Made by a program: the position numbers and the translations under genes | Origin: an uncultured Lachnospiraceae bacterium | Lineage (GTDB): Bacteria > Bacillota > Clostridia > Lachnospirales > Lachnospiraceae | Direction: 5' to 3' | NCBI GenBank assembly: GCA_947630025.1 | Contig: CANRFZ010000003.1 | Location: 117,769-181,768, forward strand | Length of the DNA: 64,000 nt | Shown here: piece after piece, positions 44,895 through 53,612 of the stretch | How positions within the stretch are numbered: the first letter of the stretch is position 1 | Layout of the letters: each line of letters starts with the position of its first letter | The notes under the pieces: generated by a model | Told to the model about the DNA's origin: nothing | Seen by the model: the letters and a program-made list of their open reading frames with translations, nothing else | The model's database searches: none

Positions 44895-46085
44895 TTACGG
44901 CCATAGCTGCGACGCGAGCATCGCCCGGTACATTCTGCGCGGACTGATCACCGGCGCTTTGCTCAACGGCCCCGTCTGGGCCGGAATCACACGGCCCTCC
45001 GTCAGCCCTTCGGCAAACCGGAGCAGGTTCCGCGCCGCGACGTCGGCATTCCACACGTCGCGTATCGTCTCGTAGGCTTTGCGGCCTATATCGCTGTATT
45101 TGTTCCAGTTTTTACAGATTTCCAGCAGCAGCGCTTCCATCTTTGCATAATTGTCATTCGGATAGACAAAGCCGTTGATGCCGTGTCTAATCAGATAGGG
45201 CGCCGCGCCGATCTGGGCGTTGGCCACTTCCACGCAGCCGCTGTTCATTCCCTCGTTCATCACCGCGCCCCAGCCTTCCAGATAATTGCTGGTAAAAAGA
45301 TGGATATGGCATTTCTCCATCACATCCCGCACCTGCTCCGGCGCCGTATAACCGTAGAACCTGAAATGCGCCGCCAGCCCTGACGTTTCCACATCTTGTC
45401 TGATCTCCGGTTCCATCTCGCCGCCGCCCAGCATATGCACGCAGAAACGTATGCCCGCATCCCGCAGCGCTTTCGCGGCACGAACCGCGTATTCGGGATG
45501 TTTCAGCGGAATCAATCTTCCCGCCCACACGATATGCAGCGTGCCGTCCTGCGGTTTCATCCGCGCAAACTGCACATCGTCATAGAGGCGCAGCGGCGTA
45601 AAATATCCCCACTTAAACAACTTGTCCGGGTACGCCCCGATCAGGTGAAAATCCGACGCGGTATACGCGCCGGCGCACAACATACACACATTCTGCCTGC
45701 GGTATCTGATATGTTCCCGGTATTTCGCGGCCAGTCCCCGGGGCGATATCATTTTCCACTGTCCTTCCCGGTACAGACGCTCGCTGACACGGAAAGTCGG
45801 CCTGCCCGTGACCAGACGCCGCGCCGCCAGATCCTCCCGCTCCGACCAGCCGAACCACACCACATCGCTCTCCATGATCCTGCGGACGCATTCCCCTTCC
45901 TCCTCGTACAGGCAGCGGACATAAGGCAGGCTATGGACGTCAAGGCCCCAGCCCATAGTTACCCGCTCCTGTTCCATTGGCATCGTCTGGATAAATGTAT
46001 AATCGTCTTTCAGTTCACGGTACAACGCCTCTGCCAGCGGGATCTGATGATGGTTGATGTAATTCGATACGAACGTGAACGTCAT
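44895..46085 (-). CDS. Family 4-type glycosyltransferase (GT-B)
   Basis: A 396-residue retaining glycosyltransferase. The N-terminal acceptor half (MTFTFVSNYINHHQIPLAEAL) leads to the C-terminal donor domain with IVWAGRLIPLKHPEYAV, the MLGGGEMEP turn, and FTSNYLEGWGAVMNEGMNSG, which carries the acidic residues of the E-x7-E site. Its ATG overlaps the stop of the upstream glycosyltransferase (ATGA), with GGGAG before it. Sugar specificity cannot be read from the sequence. Confidence 0.87.
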   Translation of the reverse strand: MTFTFVSNYINHHQIPLAEALYRELKDDYTFIQTMPMEQERVTMGWGLDVHSLPYVRCLYEEEGECVRRIMESDVVWFGWSEREDLAARRLVTGRPTFRVSERLYREGQWKMISPRGLAAKYREHIRYRRQNVCMLCAGAYTASDFHLIGAYPDKLFKWGYFTPLRLYDDVQFARMKPQDGTLHIVWAGRLIPLKHPEYAVRAAKALRDAGIRFCVHMLGGGEMEPEIRQDVETSGLAAHFRFYGYTAPEQVRDVMEKCHIHLFTSNYLEGWGAVMNEGMNSGCVEVANAQIGAAPYLIRHGINGFVYPNDNYAKMEALLLEICKNWNKYSDIGRKAYETIRDVWNADVAARNLLRFAEGLTEGRVIPAQTGPLSKAPVISPRRMYRAMLASQLWP

Positions 46086-47368
46086 GACAACATCTCCCGG
46101 TAGATATGGATCAGGCGGTAATAATTCTGGTTGGCGTCATGATTGACTCTGGCGTGCTTTCTGGCGTTATCCGAAAATCTCTCCACGATAGCCTCCTTGG
46201 TAAAGATCTCCATGATCCCGTCCGCCAGCGCGTCCACATCGCCGGGCGGATAGAGCAGTCCGTCGCCTCCGTCCGTCATCAGATTGTGCACGCCGCCCAC
46301 ATTCGCCGCCACACACGGCACTCCCAATAGCATCGCTTCCCCTAGGGAATTGGGAGAATTTTCCAGCGCGGAAGGCAGTACATACAGATGGCACCGCAAG
46401 TACTGTTCTTTCATCTGCTCGGCGTCCAGAATCCCCAGCATGGTCACATTGTCGGCCAGATCCCTGTCCCGGATCAGCTTCCTGAGATATTTGCCGTACG
46501 CCGACAGTTTCAGCCTGTCCTGCAAAGTGTCCACGTTGATGACATTGTTGCCCGCCACATACACATGGGTGTCCGGAAACTGTTCCAGCACTTTGGGCAG
46601 CGCGCGCAGCAGATAGTGAAACCCTTTTAACGGATAATATCCTTGGCTCAAAAAGATCCTGTGCGGTTCGCAGGCGCTCCTTTTCCATCTGTCATGGTAG
46701 AAAATGCCTCTCAGCGTTTCTCCCAGATAATGGTACTGCGCCGACGGATTGATCTTGGCCGTCTCCTCCCTGTCAAAATCGGTTCTCCCCGCGATATGGC
46801 CCGCCAGCAGGATGGCCTCCTTCTCATGCAGTGCGCGCTTCCTGAATTTTTTCTGCTGCTGCTTCAGACTGTCCTGTCTGATGCGGTCGCGCAGCGTGGC
46901 CTGCCGCTGCACTTTCATCGGCAGATCCGCCATATACTTCTCCGCATAGGCGCCGCAAAGTCCCTGTATGCCGATCAGTGTGCGCTCCGGCTTCCCGAAC
47001 GCCCTGACCGCCGCCAGCGCGTGGGGAAACTCCGTGCCGAACACGTGCAGGATATCCGGCTCATAATCCTGCAGGATCTCCCAGAATCTGGGCTCCAGCG
47101 TCTCGTCATAGATTTCCGGCGTACCCAAATCTTCCGTAAAACCGTAGCAGCGGCAGGACATACTATCCCCCAGCTGCATGGTCTGCTGCATATCCCCCAT
47201 CTCGGCATCCACCGGAAAGGCGATTCCGAGCTCGATACGGTTCCAGCCCTGCTCCTGTATGGTACGTTCCAAAAGCCCGCTGAGCCATCCCTCCCGGTTG
47301 CTATAGGGCACGCCAAGCTGCTTTGCTATGACGGGCAGCATAATATTACACACCCACAGTATCTTCAT
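46082..47368 (-). CDS. Family 4-type glycosyltransferase (GT-B)
   Basis: A 428-residue retaining glycosyltransferase beginning MKILWVCNIMLP. The donor domain shows FLSQGYYPLKGFHYLLRAL, VYVAGNN and the E-x7-E-containing PSALENSPNSLGEAMLLGVP, followed by GGDGLLYPPGD. It overlaps the next glycosyltransferase by four bases. Its Shine-Dalgarno (GGAGA) lies inside the 30-bp dispersed repeat at 47374-47403, so its translation could depend on the fold of that element. Confidence 0.87.
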   Translation of the reverse strand: MKILWVCNIMLPVIAKQLGVPYSNREGWLSGLLERTIQEQGWNRIELGIAFPVDAEMGDMQQTMQLGDSMSCRCYGFTEDLGTPEIYDETLEPRFWEILQDYEPDILHVFGTEFPHALAAVRAFGKPERTLIGIQGLCGAYAEKYMADLPMKVQRQATLRDRIRQDSLKQQQKKFRKRALHEKEAILLAGHIAGRTDFDREETAKINPSAQYHYLGETLRGIFYHDRWKRSACEPHRIFLSQGYYPLKGFHYLLRALPKVLEQFPDTHVYVAGNNVINVDTLQDRLKLSAYGKYLRKLIRDRDLADNVTMLGILDAEQMKEQYLRCHLYVLPSALENSPNSLGEAMLLGVPCVAANVGGVHNLMTDGGDGLLYPPGDVDALADGIMEIFTKEAIVERFSDNARKHARVNHDANQNYYRLIHIYREMLS

Positions 47369-47373
47369 ATGTT

Positions 47374-47458
47374 CTCCATTCCGGAGCGTTTACGAGACGA
47401 GGCAAAAGTAAATTCCTTCGGAATTAACTATGCCATCATAGGAATTTGTGACGCTCCG
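47374..47458 (-). repeat. 30-bp dispersed repeat (copy 2) leading into a nested palindrome
   Basis: 47374-47403 matches 18353-18382 at 28 of 30 bases. From 47382 to 47458 three nested arms can pair: CGGAGCGT with ACGCTCCG, GGCA with TGCC, and AATTCC with GGAATT around a three-base loop. It fills most of the 138-base gap between two glycosyltransferase genes of one operon. Confidence 0.75.
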
Positions 47459-47506
47459 CACCAATTCCCGCACGCACAAAGTTCGTTCTGTGAAACCATC
47501 AGCGCC

Positions 47507-48355
47507 TCAGTGTGATTTTGCGTATAATCTCCGCTTGATCTTCTGGTAGAGCCCCGCCGTGGCCGGATTCTCCGCGATCCACGTCCTGACCGGCGCCAGC
47601 GTCAGCAGCATAATCAGACGGTACTTTCTGATCTGCGCACCGGACAGATACCGGGCGATGATCTGCCGATGCTCCCGCTTCGACACCCTGCGGTTTTCCT
47701 TCGTCTCCGAGTAGCCGCCTCCCTCATACAGCGCCACCGTCACCGGAACATACACCGCCGCGGCTCCGGCCCGGTAAAAGCACCACAGGAAATGTTCGTA
47801 GTCGGCGCGCACGGCATAGGAGAGGTCGAAAGCCCGCTCCCGTAGCAGTCCGGCGTCATAGAAGCACGCCTGATGACAGGGCAGATTGCGGTAACAGGCA
47901 AAATCGTCTATCACCGGATTGGACTGCACCTGCGCATCCGTCCGCTTCTCGTGGATATCGCCGTAGAAAATGCTTCTCGCCGCCGGATCTCCCCGCCGCA
48001 CAATGGCTTCTCTGACCTTGGCCAGCACGTCTCTGTCATAAAAACTGTCGCCGCAGTTCAGGAAAAGCACATAGCGGCCCCGCACATAGTCCACGGCCTG
48101 ATTCATCGCGTCGTAAATACCGCTGTCCTTCATGCGGTATACCCGGATGTGCCCGCTGACGGCAGAGCCGGGAAGCGCATCCCCGGCTGCATCTGCGCGG
48201 AGGCTTTCCAGATATGCCTCTGTCGCTTGGTCCTCCGAGCAGCCGTCCTTAATGATGATCTCATAATCATCCGTCGTCTGTTCCAGAATGCTTTGTACCG
48301 TATTGCGCAGCTTATCTCCCGCGTTGAGACATACGACAATAATGCTGAACGTCAT
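47507..48355 (-). CDS. Family 2 glycosyltransferase (WcaA-like)
   Basis: A 282-residue GT-A enzyme. The first strand is FSIIVVCLNAGDKLRNTVQS, followed by IIIKDGCSEDQATEAYLES. The DxD-equivalent segment reads YVLFLNCGDSFYDRDVL, where the usual second Asp is replaced by a CGD motif as in colanic-acid-type enzymes. CHQACFYDAGLL and LSYAVRADYEHFL complete the acceptor region. GAGGA precedes the ATG. It is separated from the next operon gene by the palindromic repeat region. Confidence 0.86.
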   Translation of the reverse strand: MTFSIIVVCLNAGDKLRNTVQSILEQTTDDYEIIIKDGCSEDQATEAYLESLRADAAGDALPGSAVSGHIRVYRMKDSGIYDAMNQAVDYVRGRYVLFLNCGDSFYDRDVLAKVREAIVRRGDPAARSIFYGDIHEKRTDAQVQSNPVIDDFACYRNLPCHQACFYDAGLLRERAFDLSYAVRADYEHFLWCFYRAGAAAVYVPVTVALYEGGGYSETKENRRVSKREHRQIIARYLSGAQIRKYRLIMLLTLAPVRTWIAENPATAGLYQKIKRRLYAKSH

Positions 48356-48370
48356 TTCGCTTCCTCACGA

Positions 48371-49507
48371 TCACTTAAAATCCGACTCTATAGGAACCCT
48401 GTTGCCGAAGAAAAACGTCTGATACGGAAGAATGCGTGTTCCGTCATTGTCCGCCCGGCTCATATAAACGGCGAAATATAAGACTGCCGCCGCCAGAACT
48501 CCCAGCCGGAGCGCCCTGCGCCACCGCACGTTCTTCACTTCCCGCAATAGCATCGGCACGAACAGAATATGGCTGACCGTCAGATAATATCCGATCCGCG
48601 AGATAATAGGCAGGAACGAACAGAACACATACAACACCAGCGCGCCCAGATTCAGATAAAAATAAAACCAAAACGCTCTGTCTCTGTCCTCGTCCATAGC
48701 GGCTCCATCCCCGCCGCGCCGTTCTCGATACAGTACAAATAACGCCAGCGCCAGCACCGCGGCGCATCTGGCGATATTGATATAGCTGGTGCCGCCCTCC
48801 AGATACTCGGTATCTTCGTAAGTCGGATACAGGAATACCACCAGCTTCAAATACCATTCCTGACAGAACACAAAAGTCGTGCAGAAAAGCGCCGCCGCCG
48901 CGAGCTGCCACTTTTTCCAGCGGACGGTGGCCAGCAGATAGAGCGGAAGCACCACCAGCAGGGACTTATGGAACGCAGCGCCGAACAAAATCAGCAGCAC
49001 GAAACGTCCCCACTGTCTGCGCAGTACGAATTTCATCGCGTACAATGCTATCGCCAGCGCAAAATAATACCGCACCGTGCTGAAACTCTGGAAATAGTAG
49101 CCCAGCATCATAAACAGGAAGAACGTCAGCGGAAAATCCTCGCTCTGTCCGTACATGGCCGCCAGAAACAACAGGATTGTGGCAAACGCATAGACGGCAA
49201 ACACAAGCAGATAATTTTCAAATCCCGACAGGCCGAAGATCAGCTTGACCAGCAGATTAAACCCGATCTCCGTAGGCACATAGGCATCGTACCGGATCAG
49301 GTGCATAAACTCCATATACCTGACATAATCGTTGCCCACATTCAGCCGGCACGCGGACAGTGCAAACAGAATGAGAAAGACGGAAAGCAGACTGACGCGG
49401 TTATACATCTGCTGCCTCGTAACCCTATACGGTTGTGTGACGGGACGGTTGACCACCATCCCCGCAAGCAGCACCGTGACTGCCGCCACCGTAATATATA
49501 AAATCAT
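48371..49507 (-). CDS. EpsG-family polysaccharide polymerase-like membrane protein
   Basis: A 378-residue protein with about ten membrane helices. The EpsG pattern is visible: an early CRLNVGNDYVRYMEF loop with the family's G.D...Y motif, then EIGFNLL, FSTVRYYFALAIALYA, and FLILFGAAFHKSLLVVLPLYLL with the conserved A..H.S. EpsG proteins take the place of Wzy polymerases in Gram-positive exopolysaccharide loci and assemble the repeat unit outside the membrane. The start lacks a strong ribosome-binding site. Confidence 0.85.
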   Translation of the reverse strand: MILYITVAAVTVLLAGMVVNRPVTQPYRVTRQQMYNRVSLLSVFLILFALSACRLNVGNDYVRYMEFMHLIRYDAYVPTEIGFNLLVKLIFGLSGFENYLLVFAVYAFATILLFLAAMYGQSEDFPLTFFLFMMLGYYFQSFSTVRYYFALAIALYAMKFVLRRQWGRFVLLILFGAAFHKSLLVVLPLYLLATVRWKKWQLAAAALFCTTFVFCQEWYLKLVVFLYPTYEDTEYLEGGTSYINIARCAAVLALALFVLYRERRGGDGAAMDEDRDRAFWFYFYLNLGALVLYVFCSFLPIISRIGYYLTVSHILFVPMLLREVKNVRWRRALRLGVLAAAVLYFAVYMSRADNDGTRILPYQTFFFGNRVPIESDFK

Positions 49508-49553
49508 CTGCCGCCGCTGTCCTTTCCGTATATTTGCCGCGCCTATAGGCCTG

Positions 49554-50333
49554 TCAGGATTTCGCTTCGCGCACGCCGTCCTTCATCCACGCATAGGCGC
49601 GCTTTACCGTCACCTCACGGCACATGGTATCCCTGTGCCGCCACAGAAACCGGAAAGATAACGGCAGCGCCAGTTTTCCGTACAGGTAATGGTACAAGAC
49701 GCCCCTGTCATGGAAAAACTTCTGATGGTATCCGTGAAACCATGTGGATTCCCGCTCCGTCTCCCTGCCGATGCAGGCGGTATGGGCGTAGATTTTCATC
49801 CCTGCCCGCAGGCAGTCCCGCAGAAAAAGACTGTCCTCCCCGTTGCTGTAACGCGCGCCGCCGCCGAATAACAGGGAATAATACACGTTCGCTTTCAGCA
49901 GCGCTTCCCGCCTGACCGTGATGCTATAGGCGGGATATCTTCCGTAATTGCGGTAACTTACTCTGTGGATCTTCTCGTTCCAGTACGTGCGTCTGGCGGG
50001 GCCCACCTCCACATTCACCAGAATCATATCCGCGTCCGGCAGCGCATCATAGGCCGCCGCAATCTGCTGCTCATAACCGTCCGCCAGCACGATATCTTCA
50101 TCGGAAAACAGGCAGATATCCGCGTTCGCGTGCAGAAATGCCGTATTGCGGCTCAGGCCCACGCCCCGCTCCGGCATGGAAAACACCTGCACTCGATGCC
50201 CGTTTCTGTCCAGCTCCTCATATCCGTACCCGCCGCACTGGTTCACAATCACCGCGTCGGTTTGTATATTCATTTGTTCCGTCAGCGCGGCGGCGTCCTG
50301 ATTCACCGCCGACACCAATAACTGCACCTTCAT
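49554..50333 (-). CDS. Family 2-like glycosyltransferase
   Basis: A 259-residue protein with a GT-A fold of the less typical type that starts MKVQLLVSAVNQDAAALTEQM. The metal-binding segment is CLFSDEDIVLADGYEQQ, preceded by GVGLSRNTAFLHANAD. A second half contains a YSNGEDSLFLRDCLRAGMK motif. The ATG at 50333 is taken as start because the preceding 12 codons are not conserved-looking, although the ribosome-binding site (GGGGTAGG) is close to it. The substrate is unknown. Confidence 0.78.
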   Translation of the reverse strand: MKVQLLVSAVNQDAAALTEQMNIQTDAVIVNQCGGYGYEELDRNGHRVQVFSMPERGVGLSRNTAFLHANADICLFSDEDIVLADGYEQQIAAAYDALPDADMILVNVEVGPARRTYWNEKIHRVSYRNYGRYPAYSITVRREALLKANVYYSLLFGGGARYSNGEDSLFLRDCLRAGMKIYAHTACIGRETERESTWFHGYHQKFFHDRGVLYHYLYGKLALPLSFRFLWRHRDTMCREVTVKRAYAWMKDGVREAKS

Positions 50334-50396
50334 CCTACCCCTGCCATCTGTCCGGTCTGCCGCCGCCATCCTTCCTTCCGACGGCGGATGCCGCCG

Positions 50397-51374
50397 CTAT
50401 TCGGCGCGGCCCACCGCTTTTCCGTAATACCGCCTCATAAATTTTTCATCCGCGTTTCCTATTGCGACGCCGGCGATCCTGCAGTCTCTCGTGTGCATCT
50501 GCTCGATCACATAGGCGAGAAACGCCGCGTGCACTTTCCGGTATTCCGCCACGATAACGATACCGTCAGCCTCCTGCAGCTCCCGCCACTTCTGCTCCGA
50601 CAGAACCGTTCCCTGCTCCACCGGCAGCGCGGCGATCCTGCCCTGCCGGTTCCCGATATAGGCCAGCGCTTCTTCATAATCCCGGTTCAGCCTTTCGCCC
50701 GCGCCGGGATAACCGACAAAAGGAGCGTCCGTCACTTGGCGCAGATCTCCCGCCACCATGATACGGTCGTCCAATACATAATAAAGCAGCATCACAAGCA
50801 GCGTACAGAGTAACGCTATCACCGCGCCCACACACACGGCACGGCCCGTCCGGACATCCGCCGTCACAAGCTGCGCCTCGTCGCTCTGGATGACCTGTAT
50901 CCGGGTAAATTCCTTGGCGTGTTCGCCATATTCCACAAGCGCCTGCTTGGTCGCCGCAAACACGGCGTCGCACCGCTCTCTGTCGTGGGTGGTGATGGTA
51001 ACGGTCAATAGCCGCAGATCGGACAGAATCTCGGCGGTGGTCGCCTCCGCGACTTCCTCCCGCGTATAGTCTTCGGGCAGATGGGATAGCGTCCTGTCCA
51101 TGATCAGATCCGTCGCCATCAGGTCGTTCCACGTATACCCGTTATATTTCTGGTATACTTCCCCCGTCTCATCGACGGCAAAATCCAGATAAATCTTGGC
51201 CACCGCTTTGTATTCTCTCCCGGATTCCGGCACGGTATGTGCCGCCGTGTAGAGTCCGCCGCCCAGAAGCGCGCCCGCCGCTGCCGCCGCAAGCGCAAGC
51301 CATATTTTTCCTGCAAAACAGAGTGCAAGTTTTTTCATATCCATGCCGGCGTCGGCATATTTGATCGCATTCAT
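50397..51374 (-). CDS. Wzz/YveK-like chain-length regulator with degenerate kinase-like tail
   Basis: A 325-residue membrane protein. One helix near residues 22-46 (IWLALAAAAAGALLGGGLY) and another near 180-203 flank an extracytoplasmic domain, the Wzz topology. The Wzz-type segment AVAKIYLDFAV and the coiled-coil-like stretch are present. After the second helix, about 120 residues resemble the C-terminal half of a bacterial tyrosine kinase/CapB (GIVIVAEYRKVHAAFLAYVIEQ, then IAGVAIGNADEKFMRRYYG). There is no Walker A motif, so it is unlikely to bind ATP. It should control polymer length. No separate BY-kinase gene is in the operon. Confidence 0.8.
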   Translation of the reverse strand: MNAIKYADAGMDMKKLALCFAGKIWLALAAAAAGALLGGGLYTAAHTVPESGREYKAVAKIYLDFAVDETGEVYQKYNGYTWNDLMATDLIMDRTLSHLPEDYTREEVAEATTAEILSDLRLLTVTITTHDRERCDAVFAATKQALVEYGEHAKEFTRIQVIQSDEAQLVTADVRTGRAVCVGAVIALLCTLLVMLLYYVLDDRIMVAGDLRQVTDAPFVGYPGAGERLNRDYEEALAYIGNRQGRIAALPVEQGTVLSEQKWRELQEADGIVIVAEYRKVHAAFLAYVIEQMHTRDCRIAGVAIGNADEKFMRRYYGKAVGRAE

Positions 51375-51399
51375 AGGCTCCGTAAACCTTTCCGCAGCA

Positions 51400-52776
51400 T
51401 TACCTGTCCTTCATCGCAGTCGTCTGCGTACTGTCCACTCCCTCGGTGCTCTCCGGCTTAATCAGTATCTTAAGCGTGAGAAGCATCAGCTTCAGATCCA
51501 GCCATACGGAATACTGCTCGATATAGGTCAGATCCAGCTTCAGCTTATCGTACGGCGTGGTGTTGTATTTGCCATACACCTGCGCATATCCGGCCAGCCC
51601 CGCCTTCACCTTCATCCGAAAGGCAAACTCCGGCATCTCCTCCAGATACTGCGCGATAATCTCAGGGCGTTCCGGTCTGGGCCCGATAAACGACATATCC
51701 CCTTTCAGGATATTGAGAAGCTGCGGAAGCTCGTCTATCCGCGTCGCGCGGATCAGTCTCCCCACCGGCGTGATTCTGGAATCGTGCTTGGCCGCGAGCC
51801 GCGCCACGCCGTCTTTCTCCGCATCCACCTTCATGCTTCTGAATTTCAGAATGCAGAACTCCCTGCACCCGATCGTACATCTCACCTGTTTATAAAAAAC
51901 CGGCCCGCCGTCGTACACTTTAATGGCAATCGCCGTAAGCAGCATAAACGGAGACGCTATCACCAGCAGAAGCAGGGAGCATACGATGTCTATCAGCCGC
52001 TTGACGGCGCGCTGCTCCGCTTTCAGCGCGTACTCTCTGGTCAGGTAGATCGGCGTGTCGAACAGATGGAGCTGATCCGAACCTTTGACCAGAACATCCG
52101 ATATTTTCGGCATCATATAGATACGGACAGAGCGGCCGTAACAATATTTCAGCAGATAATTCCTGTCGGCGACCGGAATATCCCACAGTACCACCGCGCC
52201 GTAATCGCCTTCTATCTTCTTTTTTACCGCCTCAAGCCCTTCGGAGATATTGATGCTGCCGCCGATCTCATATTTTTCCCTGCGGGACTCAAATTTAGCC
52301 ACGATGTCGTCGATCGGGCGTTCTCCATAGACAATCAGAATCCGGCGGGGCGGAAATGCCTTAAAATAGCACGCATTACAGACCAGCACCCAGACCACGG
52401 AGCAGCCCGCCTGCAGCAGCGTCATCAGAACCATCGGCCTGACCTTGACGATCCAGTTGGCCATCAGCGATATCTGAAAATAGGAAATCACATTCACAAA
52501 CAACAACGAAAAAATCTCGGATATAATCACGTCTCCCGCTTTCAGATAGCCGACCTTCAGCACGCCGTACGTGCTGGCAAAAAAGAGCAGCAGCACAAAG
52601 TAGATCAAGATGATGATCACGTGTCCTCGAAAGAAAAAGTTCACCCGTCCCATGCGGAACAGATACGGATAATACTCCCGAAACCAGAAAAAAGCGTAAA
52701 CAACCGTATGAAAAAGCAGCCCCAGCATGGATAACTGCAGTATGATAAGTCTTTTCAATGACTCAGCACGTTTCAT
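51400..52776 (-). CDS. Polyprenyl-phosphate sugar-1-phosphate transferase (priming enzyme)
   Basis: A 458-residue enzyme of the WbaP/EpsL/WcaJ type that starts repeat-unit synthesis by placing a sugar-1-phosphate on undecaprenyl phosphate. Four or five N-terminal helices lead to a Rossmann-like CoA-binding-type domain. The catalytic domain begins RAVKRLIDIVCSLLLL, with KFRSMKVDAEKDG, RATRIDELPQLLNILKGDMS and GPRPERPEI. It ends with the CTIEQYSVWLDLKLM-like segment. The DE in RIDELPQ and the RPERPE motif are the catalytic residues. RBS GAGGTG. The sugar is not predictable by eye. Confidence 0.93.
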   Translation of the reverse strand: MKRAESLKRLIILQLSMLGLLFHTVVYAFFWFREYYPYLFRMGRVNFFFRGHVIIILIYFVLLLFFASTYGVLKVGYLKAGDVIISEIFSLLFVNVISYFQISLMANWIVKVRPMVLMTLLQAGCSVVWVLVCNACYFKAFPPRRILIVYGERPIDDIVAKFESRREKYEIGGSINISEGLEAVKKKIEGDYGAVVLWDIPVADRNYLLKYCYGRSVRIYMMPKISDVLVKGSDQLHLFDTPIYLTREYALKAEQRAVKRLIDIVCSLLLLVIASPFMLLTAIAIKVYDGGPVFYKQVRCTIGCREFCILKFRSMKVDAEKDGVARLAAKHDSRITPVGRLIRATRIDELPQLLNILKGDMSFIGPRPERPEIIAQYLEEMPEFAFRMKVKAGLAGYAQVYGKYNTTPYDKLKLDLTYIEQYSVWLDLKLMLLTLKILIKPESTEGVDSTQTTAMKDR

Positions 52777-52802
52777 AATGACACCTCATCGGCAGCCGGA
52801 GA

Positions 52803-53612
52803 CTATAGCCGCCTCATGACGGCCCTGTATGCCCACTGGACAAAATAGTACGCGGCGGCAGCCACGGAGAGATTTTCTTGCCTGCGGTACAGGCTCCAGA
52901 TACGGCGGATCGCCCTGAGCTTGTTGGAGGACAGGGATTTCGGCGGCCTTCGGTAAACGGCAAGCGTCCGGTCGAGGCCGTGCGCCGTATACCCTGCCCG
53001 CAGAATCCGCCACCAGCAGGCAGTGTCCTCGCTTTCCGTCACCGGCATCCGCAGCAGTTCCCCCGGAATCACCTCTCTGTCAAGCAGCACGGTCGTCGTA
53101 AAGATCACCGTGCGCGACAACGCCTGCCGGTAGGTAAGCGTCTCCGGCACGTGCACCACTTTGCCGGTGCCCCGGGCGCGTTCGTCGCCGAACTCGTAGG
53201 CGGTAAAGACGAACCCCGCCTGCCGCTCCCGCATAAAAGCAAGTTCCTGCTCCAGTTTCTCCGGAAACCACACGTCGTCGGCATCCAGATAGGCGATATA
53301 CCGGCCTGCCGCATAGTCCAGCCCTGTATTTCTCGCGCGGGCCGCGCCGCCGTTTACCGATTGGCGGATCAGCAGTACGCGGTGCCCGTCTCCGTCTCTG
53401 TAATCTTCGACGGCCTCCGCGCCGTCCACACGACGGTACTTCCACCGTTCCAGCACCGCGCGGATCTCATCCGCGCTTCCGTCCGGGGAGCGGTCGTCTA
53501 TCAATAGCAGCTCCCACGCCGTGCAGGTCTGCCTCCTGACCAGTTCCATTGTCTCGGCGATGTATTCCTGCGCCCGGTACACCGGCACGATAATACTCAC
53601 TAAAGCGGCCAT
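52803..53612 (-). CDS. Family 2 glycosyltransferase
   Basis: A 269-residue GT-A enzyme. The start is MAALVSIIVPVYRAQEYIAETM, followed by LIDDRSPDGSADE, NGGAARARNTGLDYAAG, then YIAYLDADDVWFPEKLE with a clear DADD metal motif, and a C-terminal GYTAHGLDRTLAVYR segment. Its ATG directly follows the stop of the upstream glycosyltransferase (TAAATG), so the two are translationally coupled. Confidence 0.88.
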   Translation of the reverse strand: MAALVSIIVPVYRAQEYIAETMELVRRQTCTAWELLLIDDRSPDGSADEIRAVLERWKYRRVDGAEAVEDYRDGDGHRVLLIRQSVNGGAARARNTGLDYAAGRYIAYLDADDVWFPEKLEQELAFMRERQAGFVFTAYEFGDERARGTGKVVHVPETLTYRQALSRTVIFTTTVLLDREVIPGELLRMPVTESEDTACWWRILRAGYTAHGLDRTLAVYRRPPKSLSSNKLRAIRRIWSLYRRQENLSVAAAAYYFVQWAYRAVMRRL

